From the NCBI GenBank assembly GCA_035771165.1, contig JAWNZC010000261.1, positions 988,001 to 1,052,000 on the forward strand: a stretch of DNA of 64,000 nucleotides. The letters run 5' to 3'. The DNA comes from Paragorgia papillata (lineage: Eukaryota > Cnidaria > Anthozoa > Scleralcyonacea > Coralliidae). Below the pieces are notes generated by a model. That model did no database searches. It had not been told where the DNA came from and was given only the letters and a program-made list of their open reading frames with translations. Position numbers and translations under genes: made by a program. Of this stretch, positions 53,590 to 64,000 are shown one piece after another; the stretch's first letter is position 1; each line of letters opens with the position of its first letter.

Positions 53590-53756
53590 ATAACAATAAT
53601 AATAATAATAACAATAATAATAATAATAATAATAATGGAAACTTTATTGAAATACTTTATATATATATATACAATTATAAATCTCACTAATTAAGGTAAT
53701 TTATAATTGACTACTTGACCTATTTATTGTTTACACCTATATAGAAAAATTTGAAT

Positions 53757-53804
<48 letters not shown>

Positions 53805-53849
53805 GTGATAATAATAATAATAATAATGATAATTATAGTGATAATAATA

Positions 53850-53885
<36 letters not shown>

Positions 53886-53975
53886 GTGATAATAATAATA
53901 ATAATAATGATAATTATAGTGATAATAATAATAGTAATAATAATAATAATAATAATTATTATTATTATTATTATT
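53590..53975. repeat. (AAT)n microsatellites
   Basis: AAT runs at 53,590-53,637 and 53,757-53,975, the second with a duplicated internal block carrying TAGTGATAAT and TGATAATTATAG. Confidence 0.95.
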
Positions 53976-54731
53976 ATATGGAATAATCTATTTAATAACC
54001 TTTTTTATAATATGATATAATCTGTATAATCCGGAAGCATGAATAGTAGTGCAAGTAAATTGTGCAAAATTGCAATTTTCGGTGATGGAGAGGAGGACAA
54101 AAACAGAAACGAAACCGAAACCTAGACCCAGTCTACCATAGTAGCCCGAGTAACAATGATAGCATGACCTTCGTTTTGAATCCTTGCAAAGCCAAAACTC
54201 GCACCAGTTAAACATTAATCAACTTTTTGATCTTAATTCTGGAGGAACTAAAATTAAGAGATTTAACCTTAAAAATACTAATGAAACGTCCACGTTAAAA
54301 CAAAAACGACAAAACAGATTTCATAGCCAACTGGGAGAGAGAAATTTAAGGATCCTTGACTTTAGGACATTGTTTACTGAATTATTGAATCACACGTCAT
54401 ATTTTGAAAAAGATCGAAGGTATGCCTGTGCACGAGGAATGACTTGAGACTATAAAATACAGTGGGATGGGTGGTGGTAGAGAGGGATGGGGGAAATAAC
54501 AACGCAAGAACGCAATTGATCAAATTCATTTCGCACAATTCCATTTATATTGCGCGCTTTCAATGTAGATTTGCATTCAATGTGTAAAAAATAATAAAAT
54601 AATACATAACAAATCGGTAATTAATGATCCTTTAAGGCAAGAAAATCATTTTAGAATTAATGTGAACTCTATAAAAGCTAATGGTAAATGGACGCTTCAA
54701 CTTTTCCAATTAACCAGAACTCAGAAGTGTT
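53976..54731. other. no supported gene
   Basis: AT-rich sequence 3' of the OTU-MULE gene. Candidate polyadenylation signals AATAAAATAAT near 54,593. Nothing else recognised. Confidence 0.5.
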
Positions 54732-55146
54732 TCAAGGGTGGTATAAACCAAACTCCCGTAAATGTAAGAGGTGAACTGGTGTCAGCATATCCTTGATTGC
54801 TTGTGGCGTTTGAACCAATGTAGCCACAAAATATGCCTGTTTCTTTTTCAAACAGCCTGAATTAACGTGGAAATATACATTTCCCGGTCGCTCCTTTGTT
54901 GCTCCTGTCTTGTCGTAGTAAGGTCTTATAGCGTTTGAAACAATTACCAGATCACATGGAGGCGTTCCAATTTGTCCTCCTGGTTTAAGGGCGTGACCGC
55001 AACCGAAACACGTTTTCACTTGTGGTGGACAAAATTGGAGCAGATATAGCATATATGCACCAAAAAGAGGACTAGGATAACCAGGAGACACCGGTGCAAA
55101 TGGATTGTGGATGTTCGAAGACTGTTGTTGTTGTTGTTGTTGTTGC

Positions 55147-55191
<45 letters not shown>

Positions 55192-55392
55192 GTAGATGAC
55201 GATGCGTGACAATGTTGATGTAAAGTTTCTTGTGGTTGTTGTAGCAGTATGGATTGTTGGTGAGTTGGCGGCATTCGCGGTATATTCCAGACATGTTGCT
55301 CTTGCTGTAGTTGTTGGTTTGGTTGTTGTGATCGTAACAGTTGTGCAATATGTTGCTGTTGCCATTCTTGCTGTAGTAGTAGTTGTTGTCGG

Positions 55393-55484
<92 letters not shown>

Positions 55485-56869
55485 CAGTTGTTGTTGTGAC
55501 TGCTGCTGTTGTCGTTTTTGTTGCTGTTGGCTTTGCTGATTAAGCCTGTCCACCACAACAGAGGCCTCTTGTAAGTTCTTACTGCTTCTGCTCCCCTTTC
55601 GCCGACTTGTCGCTGCTTTGTTTCCTTTTCTACCGACGCCTTTGCTAGAATCAAAGGTAGCCACAGTGGTTAAATTTAGAGGATCGCCGCGGCGTCGTAT
55701 CCAATCCAAATACCAGTCTAGTTTTTGGATTTTTTCAGCAACGGCTACGGCATGTGCACATAATTTGGCGGATGACCAACCTGGGCAGTTTTCGCAAATT
55801 ATTTTGCCAGCTTTTTCTGCGTAGACGTAGTGAGGCCGTTTTGCGGTATGACTTTCGACCATGAAAGCCATCCCTTTACCTCCTGGTGCTGAAACAATGG
55901 CATTTTCGTTTGATAGTAGTGACTGCGCCTTTTTAAAAGCTCTCTTTACTGTTTGTAGAGGAAGAGATACCAGATTTGCTTCTTCTGCCGTAATAGAAAG
56001 AGAAGCCATTTCTTGATGTTGTTCAGAGATGTCTTCTGGATTATGAATGGTCTTGTCAAACTTACTTTCATAGGCTTCTCGTTGTTTGATTGACATAGAG
56101 AACCACTTCTCTTGGGTGAGTTGAAATTGTGAATAGGTGTCAACCAACTTGTAAGGACCTCTATTTGTCAATGCACCTCTAACATCCTCCTTTTGCTGTT
56201 TAATAAGCTTTGCCATCTTTAGTGCAAAATTGGACATTTCACTTTCCTTGAAGTTCACAGCCCGTTTAATGATAGCATTCGCTGACTCAGGAACATTGGT
56301 ATAGAACGGGGTGGGTGGATTTCCCAATCCAGCGTTCATCCGTACGTCGGTTAGCATGCTTTCGACGATCATAGGGGCCTAGTTTAAAATAAATGTGAAG
56401 ATGCTGTAAAGTTTATTATTCTAACAACTATGGATGGGTTTTTTTATTTTATCTGAAAAAATTATGATAGTTATTAGTTATCCGGTTATCACAACATATT
56501 AAAAAGTAGAGGGCACTCAGAAACTGCATAGTATTTTAGTCTAAAGTTATGATTGCTCCTTGGGCCATGACCATACTTTGTATAAACAACGATGAAACTG
56601 ACATATCATTTGTTGTAGATTTCATTTATGCGAATATTAATGAGGGCATAACATATGCAGGTGTAAATTACGGCAATCAAGCATTTTATTCATTCATTTC
56701 ATCTATACGGAGAAGCTTACACACATATTTTTATCAATATTTCATCCAATTTTTACCCAAATTCAACCAAAATTTAATGGCTTGGTCCGTGGCATATCGC
56801 CATTATCGACAACCCTTCCACAAATTTTCATGAAAATCCATAAAATACTTTTTGAGATATCCCGCTGAA

Positions 56870-56944
<75 letters not shown>

Positions 56945-59900
56945 TAGACAGATAGGCAGAAGGACAAACGAACAAACAAACAGATGTGAAAACATAACCT
57001 GCCGGCGGAGGTAAAAAATAACAAAGAAACTGCACACAGAAAATAACTATAATTTTTAAATATACAAGACACAACAAATCGAATTTTGAAATTCAAATTG
57101 TTTTTGGTCAACTCTATGTGTTTTTCTCCGCTTTTTCGTTAGAGAGCATCAGAGAAAAGAGCCTGGACACGAGTTATGTGTGCTATTTTCCTTTAAAAAA
57201 GAACACTTAATACCTTTTCGTTTATATAACTGAAAAAGGAAGGGTTTTGGTTGGCAGTTAGGAAAGGCTTTTCTCTCTCATCCCATACGTTTCCAGCGAT
57301 GCCAGCTTCTTGTAAAAATCGTCTTCACTGTCGGAATCAACCAGTCCTTGGTAACGAAAGTCATAAAAAAGTGACATATATTTTATCATAAATAAAATTG
57401 CAACAATAAAGGTAAATGACATCAGCGATACGAGAATATGATTGTGGTAAGAGCATTATACCGATTCGATTATCCTGTTACCTTTTTCAAACGTTTCTCC
57501 TTGTCGTTTTCCGAATACATCGTCCATAAAACTCTGCTGAACAGACTCTGGAACGTTTGACTGTTTGAGCTTTACTTTGCAGTTGTCCCGAAAATGGCCA
57601 AAACATCGTAAATGAATGGCATGATTCATGCTATTTTTCATCCCTTCTATCAATGCTTCTTCTCCATCAGTTCCAATTGCGAGAACATTTCTTACGTTCT
57701 TATTAAGACCAGTCAGCTTTCCGAAAAATGAATTATACGTCTCTGAGGTTTTCGACTGGCTTATCAGCAATGGTCCTATCATAATAGGATGATGGTCGTC
57801 CCTGCGTGTCACTACTTTCAAATGGCGGTACGTCGTAACGGTCAGATTAAAGTTCCCTAAATTAAACGTTGGGTCAGCGCAGAAAATTGTAAAATCCTGA
57901 GGATTTGTGCAAAACTGTTCTATTTCTTCCAATTGCCAGTCGAACCCAAGGACGCATCGAAGTTCAGGGGCTCCAGTGACATCTCTTATGAAAGGGTCTT
58001 CCCCGAGGCTCATTTGTTGTCGTTTGCACTCTTGTAGTAGGATAGCAAGAGAATCTACATTTTTTGAGTTAGGTTTCAACTGCGACGTCCTCGATCGGTA
58101 GTTCTGGGCCTGTTGACGGTTGCGTGGTAGGTCGCTCGCAGAGGCTGCCCGCAAATAGCCACCATTTTCTTCGCTTACTTGATGGAACGTCTCTTTAGGA
58201 CCAATAGTTCCAGCAACTTCTTGCACTCTCTTTAATGTACTGGGTTTTGTCCTTATATAAGCTGATGCTTGAGTTTTACGAGAACTACCATGTGGTGCAG
58301 GTGTTATCCCATGTTCTTCTCCGTCGAATATATACTGTATCATTAGTAGATTTTTGTTCTCTGAAAAATTAAAAAATGTACACTTGATCAAGGAACCAGT
58401 CTTATTTATCATTAAGGTCGCAAGGGGTGTGTCGAATAGTATTTTAATGCAAAATGTTAATTACTACTTTTTGTAGAATCTACCAAGCCAAAAAACTCCA
58501 CCAAGTAACTCTGCTTTATCTATTGCATACATCTCATATTAATAATCTATAAATCACTGTTTACTTTTTCAGCATTGCAAAATCGTCACAATTGCAAGAA
58601 GTGAAACATTTCGAAATCAATACAAATACATACAAGAAAAATTTGCACTGCTACATATGAAAAAAAAACAAAAACAAAAACTTCAGCATATATACATTAA
58701 GGAGTTACCTTCGAGATAAGACACACATTTCTTCAGGTCGTCGGAAGTTTTATTTTTGTAGTATATACGTACAAGGGTATACGCGGTTCCATTTTTCATG
58801 CTTTCGTCTCCTTGTTGAGTTGCCTTTACAACGCCGTTTACGTGAGAGAATATATTCCTCTTGACTCCATTGTTTCTCCACGCTCCCATATCGTCACATT
58901 TCCAATCATCCCAGGACTTACAGCTAGTGGAAACATCCAACAAGAAGGTGACATTATTTGAGATGTTCGTTGGTATTACTTGGCACATTCGCTCTTGTGG
59001 ATAAGGTCTCAGAAGTGCTTTGACCTTTTTCTCTTGTGATAAAATATTTGTTCCAGTCTTGTAGATTGGAAGAGAAAGGTCTTCCTTATAGTATCCTTTA
59101 AAGATCCTGATTGATAAAAAAATATTATTAAATACTGATACAAACATTTCTGTTTTGTGTTCGACCTTTCTGGAAAATGAAATAATACACATACTCGTCA
59201 TCACTTTCGCTGAAGCACGAAGATTCTGATGTATTACTGTAGTCGCTATCTTCAGTATCATCACATTGTGCGGAAACGGCCTGTATTAAATGAATTATAT
59301 ATTATTAGGGATCGAAATGCGACTAGTAACCACTTTACCATTAATTGCAGAAGCATTCTAAAATAAAGTGCAAGCCGGTATTTTATTTTGCTGTGGGGGC
59401 AATGTGGCATGCTTGTTGCCCCCATGCACGGTGACCCAGGGAAGTCGCGAGAGCTACGGTCGAGATAATTAAGAGAGCCCCATTCCCATTCCTTTCTCGT
59501 GTCCCGGTTGTCTTGCCCATTTTCGCTGAACCGTGAACAATGTGTACAAAAGTGCACGTGAACAATGGACTGGACTCCGCAAACATTATTCACAGTACTG
59601 AATACATGCTGCCATTCCCACTTTAAAAAGATTAATACATACATATAATCAATAAAGTAAAAGTATAGTTTTTTAAAACATCGTATCGCTCTTTTGAGGG
59701 AAGTGTTGGGTAGGGGGCCGTGTGCATTGCACACACAATTCCTTTATATTGCATATTTGTATTTGTGAGATAAATAACTTTTTTTACCTTTTTCACGTTT
59801 GACTTTTTCCTACCATCATGACGAGGACGAACTAAAGAAGCCGGCGTGTAGCTGCTGTTCAAAACAATAAAAGTCAAATAAAATATAATTATAAAAATTT

Positions 59901-62366
59901 GCATAAGTCTTAGAACATCAATAAGTTTGACGCAACAGTTTGAACATCAACAATATTGCTTTCGATATTTCAATATTTCAATGTCAGATGAGTTGCACTA
60001 TGCATGTACTGTATCTGATTGAAACGGTTACTTAACTGCAAAATTGAACGTGCTATGGGAACATTTGTCCATTTTCCAGTTGTAGGTCATGTTAATGGTA
60101 TTAAAGATATCTACCCGAAAAGACTCTAAGGGACCATGCGTTACACGCATGCGTGTCCATTATTTCTCGCCATGCGTTTGAACTAGACCTTAGAAGATTA
60201 GTTTATAACTTTCCTACTCTTATCATATCATGAGTACCTTTTTGTGGGTGAAACTTCATCTCCAGAACTCAGTAAAATTATGGGGCTACTTTTTGACATA
60301 CCAATTTCTTGCTGAAATATTACAAGAATAAACATGATTATTATTACAATTAAGATTTTCATTTGTTCAGCAAACTCAGTGCCAGTGGCGGATTATCTAT
60401 GGGGCAAAAGGGGCATTTGCCCCCGGCTCCAGATTTTAACCGGCCCAAAAAAATAAGTGAATAGTCGAAAAACCCATTCACTTTCTCTATTTTTACAAAC
60501 GAATGGCGAATACTTCATTAAATAAATGAATAGTGGTATCAACTTATCATCAATACGTAGACGGTAGGAGACTTGTGCAAAGTATACTAAACGTTTTTAT
60601 CTATTGTCCTAGAATCCCGTAAGTAGCGCACCCCCTCCGAAACTGAAAACGTCCCCCGAAAGTAGCGACCCCCGAATTACCGACCTTAAAATACTCTTTG
60701 CCCCCAGCCCTGAAAGGGTTAATCCGCCATTGAGCAAACTTCGTCACATAATAAAGATTAATATTGGCCGTTTACCCTCGATGAAATGTAGGGGAAAATT
60801 GTGATGGTGATATTACGAGTGTCGATTATTCTAAGACCCGACCGAGACCAGTTGCGCAAAATGCAACTACTGGGCCTTCGTGGAAAGGCCTTCGTGGCCC
60901 AGTCGGTTAGGGCGCTGGACTAGTTTCCCAGGATCGTGGGTTCGATTCCCACAGAAGGCCCGGTAGTTGCATTTTTCGCAACTGGTCTTGGTCAGGTCTT
61001 AGAATAATCGACACTCGTAATATCACCATCACAAATTTCATCTACATCACATAATGACTACCTTGAAAGTCGTTGTGTGACAGTCGTCGTCTGTTAGATC
61101 AAGTTTTACACCCTTGAAAACACTTATGCCAGGATTAAAATCTTCTTCCTCCCACCAGTCAAAGGTACGAGGTCGTTTCTAAACAAGAACAAATATACAA
61201 TATACAAAACGAAAGTCCCTCAAAGAGGAACAGCTGTTTTCAAAATAATTCGTATATAAAGAAAAATAATCGTACCATTTTCCTGTTACGAAATGTTGTT
61301 GCCCCTTTCCGTCGTAGAGCAACGTAGTGATCACCACTGTGTCCAAAGTATAAGGTTCCCGTTGCTGGACCTCCAACAGTCTCTATTATTTTCACAAAGT
61401 TATCTTCCTGCCAAAGTATTTTTGTTGGTTGTTAATACATGTGTTCAATTATTATTTAATTTTTTAATTCTTCAGTCTGCCAATTAGGTATGAAGTCAAT
61501 ATAAAACCATAAAAAATATATGTATATGTACAAGACACTATATAATTTTTTGTAGAATCTTCTAAAAATTGTCAGCGATTTTTTTTTTTTATATCACGTT
61601 ACTCTATAACTTTAACAGTTTAACTAGGGAGATAGGGAGGGGTGAGATCGGCTATCTAATGGCAATGCCAAGCCCGAATAGCGCTCTGTCGTTCTGACGT
61701 CATTATTCACGTTTTTCCACTTTTATATATCCATATATACTATTGTGATTTACTTTCCCCGCGGCTACACTCTACAAATTATTGAACAATATCAAGCCGG
61801 TTTTTCACAGCAAATCTTGGCACGTGTTACGACCTTTTTCTTATATAAGCTCTTATTAAATGGGTGGAACGTATATCATAGAAATTTATTGCTATCTATT
61901 TAATTTTTACAAATGTAATTCTTTGGAATGCCATGCAAAGAAAGTTGTAAGTGAAAAACCTCCTTTAGGCCAATTTTCTACTAAAAGTAAAAGTTTCCGT
62001 TCGACTTTTTTCTTTCATTGTACGTTATGAGCACGATCTTTTTTGCCCAGTCGAATTTTTGGTAAAGTTTAGGTTTAATTGAAGTTTAGTCGAAGTTTAG
62101 GAGGTGAAGAGATAAAAATGCTTCAAAGCTTACCCCATGTACAGTAACTATCAAAATGTCTTTTTTTGCAACCTCTGCCAAAGTAGAAATTATCAAGGAG
62201 TTGGCAAAGTTCGCTTTCAGTAGATTTAATGCAGCTGCCCATGATGAAGGGACTTCTTGACCAACATCAACATCACACAGGAACAAAAGCCGATCGTTTC
62301 CATCTAACTAAAAACATATTTAATAAATAATAAACAATCAAAATTATATCTTACAGTAACAGCAAG

Positions 62367-62402
<36 letters not shown>

Positions 62403-63228
62403 ATCAAGAGCCCGCTCACCATAAAGCTAAAGGTTATATATATATATAAATCATCAATATCAACTTTATTCCAAAATTTACGTTTCGGGGCACTGCCCCT
62501 TCTTCTTGTAACTGAAGAAACGTAAATTTTGGAATAAAGTTGATATTGATGATTTATTTATATATATATATTGCGTGGCACGCGTGAGATCGCAGCACAC
62601 GTGACATCACCGCACGCGCGAAATTGCGTGGGATGAGTTCGAGAGATTGTTCCCGGATGTGCATCTCTGTTCCTAGAGCGGCGGACGTTCCTAGCATAAA
62701 ATTTATTTTCATGCCGGCACTTTGAAATTAGCTCCGATCGTTTGTTGAGCAAGTTCGCCTTGTTAGCTTTCACAATAAGCAGCTTTTCTTCTAGGCACGA
62801 TTACAGCGGCTTGCTCCACTTGTGCAAGGGGCGGCGCGTTTTAAAATAGACCAATTTACACTGAAAATTGGTCTATTTTAAAATTGGTCAATTTTCAGTG
62901 TAAATTGGTAATTTGTTTTGTTAATTGTAAATTTTCATGAAAATAAATTTTATGTTAGGAACGTCCGCCGCTCTAGGAACAGAGATGCACATCCGGGAAC
63001 AATCTCTCTAACTCATCCCACGCAATTTCGCGCGTGCGGTGATGTCACGTGTGCCGCGATCTCACGCGTGCCACGCAATATAAACAGAAACTAAAGTGAA
63101 ACTTTTTCAGTTGCCTGATGATCGCTTAACGCGTGAAACTCGGAGTAGCAACGTTCATTTTATTAAATAAAATCTATCTTGCTCTACCTTCAAAAGTATC
63201 GAGCACTCTGTGGTCTATTGTAAACAAC

Positions 63229-63268
<40 letters not shown>

Positions 63269-63472
63269 CAAAATAACTGTCTTACATCATATTGGTTGCT
63301 TTCCAGATAATCAAACACATTCGTTTTTAAGGTTTCCCAGTCAATGCCTAGTTGAAAGGCAGCTGAACGGTAAAAGCAATTCCAGTCTGTCGCAGAGGGG
63401 TGAAAACTTATTTCGTATCCTGTTTCCTGTATCCTGCTTCCAAGCTTTTCATCAGTCATGTTCTGTAGCTGT
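54732..63472 (-). CDS. OTU-MULE transposase gene, about ten exons, one nonsense codon
   Basis: Minus-strand exons with GT/AG borders: 63,472-63,286; 62,307-62,134; 61,407-61,276; 61,178-61,062; 60,311-60,238; 59,854-59,788; 59,280-59,195; 59,106-58,709; 58,360-57,482; a short acidic exon near 57,350-57,280; 56,375-54,732. Exons 1-3 form an OTU cysteine-protease domain (ATDWNCFYRSA with the Cys; FGHSGDHYVALRR with the His). The 58.3-57.5 kb exon is a MULE DDE domain (CADPTFNLGNF, AIGTDGEEALI, HLRCFGHF). The last exon holds a SWIM finger (CENCPGWSSAKLCAHA), two polyglutamine tracts and a C-terminal CFGCGH domain. A TAA at 55,452-55,454 in the CAA repeat is the only break seen. Upstream exons before 63,472 may exist. 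Confidence 0.75.
55110..55545 (-). repeat. (CAA)n polyglutamine-coding tracts
   Basis: Two CAA/CAG-rich stretches (55,110-55,192 and 55,390-55,545) on the coding strand, separated by a Gln-rich but less repetitive segment. The TAA at 55,452-55,454 is one base from CAA. Confidence 0.95.
56376..57279. other. intron of OTU-MULE gene with (GACA)n array
   Basis: About twenty GACA units at 56,869-56,958 follow CTTTTTGAGATATCCCGCTG, a block resembling 51,680-51,697 before a (GAAC)n array. The two loci look like copies of one element with a variable tetranucleotide tail. Confidence 0.6.
60377..60732. mobile_element. hAT-like MITE (356 bp) with 8-bp target duplication
   Basis: AGCAAACT precedes (60,369-60,376) and follows (60,733-60,740). 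Ends CAGTGGCGGATTA and TAATCCGCCATTG are inverted. The interior is C-rich (CCCCCGAAAGTAGCG). Confidence 0.85.
60802..61043. mobile_element. SINE-derived 80-bp-arm hairpin
   Basis: TGTGATGGTGATATTACGAG at the left is exactly inverted at the right; the arms continue through GTTGCATTTTTCGCAACTGG-type sequence, with few differences, to the tRNA-like core. This looks like two SINE tails joined head to head around one tRNA-derived head. Confidence 0.8.
60887..60960 (+). tRNA. tRNA-Thr(AGT)-like pseudogene / SINE head
   Basis: Acceptor halves GGCCTTC and GAAGGCC pair fully. The T arm is GTGGG-TTCGATT-CCCAC. The anticodon loop is CTAGTTT (AGT) in a stem with one mismatch. One extra A separates T arm and acceptor, and position 37 is T, so this is a SINE head rather than a working tRNA gene. 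Confidence 0.55.
61408..62133. other. intron of OTU-MULE gene, nothing recognised
   Basis: AT-rich sequence between OTU exons 2 and 3. No repeat or RNA recognised. Confidence 0.5.
62425..62566 (-). ncRNA. degenerate hammerhead-like PLE tail
   Basis: On the minus strand a strong stem II (GGGGC-AGT-GCCCC) is followed by GAAAC, but the CTGANGA box reads AAGAAGA. The arms (ACGTAAATTTTGGAATAAAG) are inverted on both sides. A decayed ribozyme is likely. Confidence 0.35.
62567..63082. mobile_element. foldback element (516 bp) next to PLE remains
   Basis: TATATTGCGTGGCACGCGTG at the left is inverted at 63,063-63,082; arms of about 145 bp pair with very few changes (both contain the ACGTCCGCCGCTCTAGGAAC element). 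The left interior holds a minus-strand PLE C-terminal remnant (LLNKRSELISKCRHENKF, 62,690-62,775). Confidence 0.85.
63110..63152 (+). ncRNA. type I hammerhead ribozyme D
   Basis: Stem I is GTTGC (63,110-63,114) with GCAAC (63,148-63,152). Core CTGATGA is at 63,115-63,121. Stem II is CGC/GCG with a TTAAC loop and the same flanking U/U mismatch as ribozyme C. GAAA is at 63,135-63,138. Stem III is ACT/AGT with loop CGG. The cleavage triplet is GTA (after 63,147). It lies in the first intron region of the OTU-MULE gene, on the opposite strand. Confidence 0.88.
63180..63209 (+). other. shared GCTCT...GAGCACT end motif, copy D
   Basis: GCTCT (63,181), 15 nt, then GAGCACTCT, 28 nt after hammerhead D, just before a (TA)n tract. 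Confidence 0.6.
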
Positions 63473-64000
63473 AATATAACGAGAGAAAAAATTAATTACA
63501 CCTGTTGTAATTGCGCTATAGACTTGAACTAGAGTTAATTCAAACTATAAACAAGAAATATGTGTCAAAGTTAAATTGAATTGTTTAACACAATAATACA
63601 TGCAGCCATTCGCAAGAACAAACAGCACAGTCTTTTGAGTTGCTGGTGGTCCCGAAAGTAGGACTCCCCGAAAATAGCGGTAAATTTGAGATGTTTCAGA
63701 AGATTCAGAAAGTAGCCACCCCTTTGAAAGTAGCCCCCCCCCCCCAAGTAACTAGCCCCCGTAGGTAGCGCCCCCTGTAAGGTTGCGGCTGTTTTGAAAC
63801 GAGTGCGCTTCGATCCGCGTGAAACAGTGGATACGATTGATGATGATAAAATGGCTTGAAAGAAGGAAACATAAAACTAAAAACCATATGTCACGTTTAT
63901 GAGGATATCATGAATTCGTTTTATGTAATACAATTCAAAATACTTTATTTATTTATCCACAGTATGTTAACGTATTCCACCACCCAAAAATAGCGCCCCC
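63473..64000. other. no supported gene; C-rich repeat resembling the 60.4-kb MITE interior
   Basis: GAAAGTAGCC-type blocks followed by C-runs (63,655-63,775, and AAATAGCGCCCCC at the end) resemble 60,620-60,680, suggesting another copy of that MITE family cut by the window edge. Confidence 0.5.

Noticed and set aside
53751..54020. Ile-rich membrane protein
   Set aside because: Translation of an (AAT)n microsatellite.
55016..55654. Asn-rich and Thr-rich proteins in other frames of the polyglutamine tract
   Set aside because: Shadow frames of the CAA repeat; the Gln frame alone joins SWIM and C-terminal domains.
60887..60960. Functional tRNA-Thr gene
   Set aside because: Extra base between T arm and acceptor, T at position 37, and location within a palindromic SINE.

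Overview
The window is AT-rich, microsatellite-rich animal nuclear DNA. Genes are split by GT-AG introns, and most of the sequence is layered transposable elements. The mix points to an early-branching metazoan, most likely a cnidarian (anthozoan-like): Penelope-like elements (PLEs) with a GIY-YIG nuclease and hammerhead ribozymes, Maverick/Polinton elements, an intron-bearing MULE transposase with SWIM and OTU domains, a Helitron DUF6570-type ORF and a 5S-derived SINE. This assignment is inference. No rRNA operon, CRISPR array or prokaryotic operon is seen.

Layout. 1-9 kb: microsatellites, a hammerhead ribozyme inside a 40-bp inverted repeat, a mariner-like MITE, an array of short palindromes, a Helitron-derived ORF, and an element with inverted ends around an intact RPA-like single-strand DNA-binding gene. 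9-16.1 kb: a truncated Maverick (copy 1) with intact major capsid, penton-like and protease genes. 16-22.5 kb: a small TATA-driven ORF, a second hammerhead, a broken LicD/fukutin-like fragment, tandem tRNA-derived SINEs, and a LINE split by other DNA. 22.5-36.3 kb: head-to-head PLE fragments. One of them is interrupted inside its GIY-YIG codons by a structurally complete 11.7-kb Maverick (copy 2, 24,015-35,746) with a 6-bp target duplication, about 2.8-2.9 kb terminal inverted repeats and a 1.2-kb 21-bp minisatellite. The PLE resumes after it and ends in a third hammerhead. 36.6-44 kb: non-autonomous DNA transposons and a THAP pseudogene carrying a 5S-derived SINE. 45.3-51.3 kb: a multi-exon flavin L-amino-acid oxidase gene (minus strand), one of whose introns is itself bounded by inverted repeats. 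54.7-63.5 kb: a long minus-strand gene with OTU protease exons followed by MULE transposase, SWIM zinc finger and polyglutamine, with nested MITEs and SINE hairpins. A fourth hammerhead lies at 63.1 kb.

How the parts work together. The Maverick genes form a compact viral-type module: DDE integrase with chromodomain, C2H2-plus-P-loop packaging ATPase, adenain-like protease, jelly-roll-type capsid proteins, a basic core-like protein, a tandem GRF zinc-finger protein and a Bcl-2-like protein. No protein-primed DNA polymerase B is present between the ends of copy 2, and all three integrase copies are broken, so these are non-autonomous remnants. The most distinctive signals are: (i) four hammerhead ribozymes, all with three-to-four-base-pair stem III, each followed by a shared GCTCT...GAGCACT motif; (ii) the Bcl-2-like gene in Maverick terminal repeats; (iii) the OTU-MULE gene fusion; (iv) the RPA-carrying inverted-repeat element; and (v) the inverted-repeat-bounded intron.
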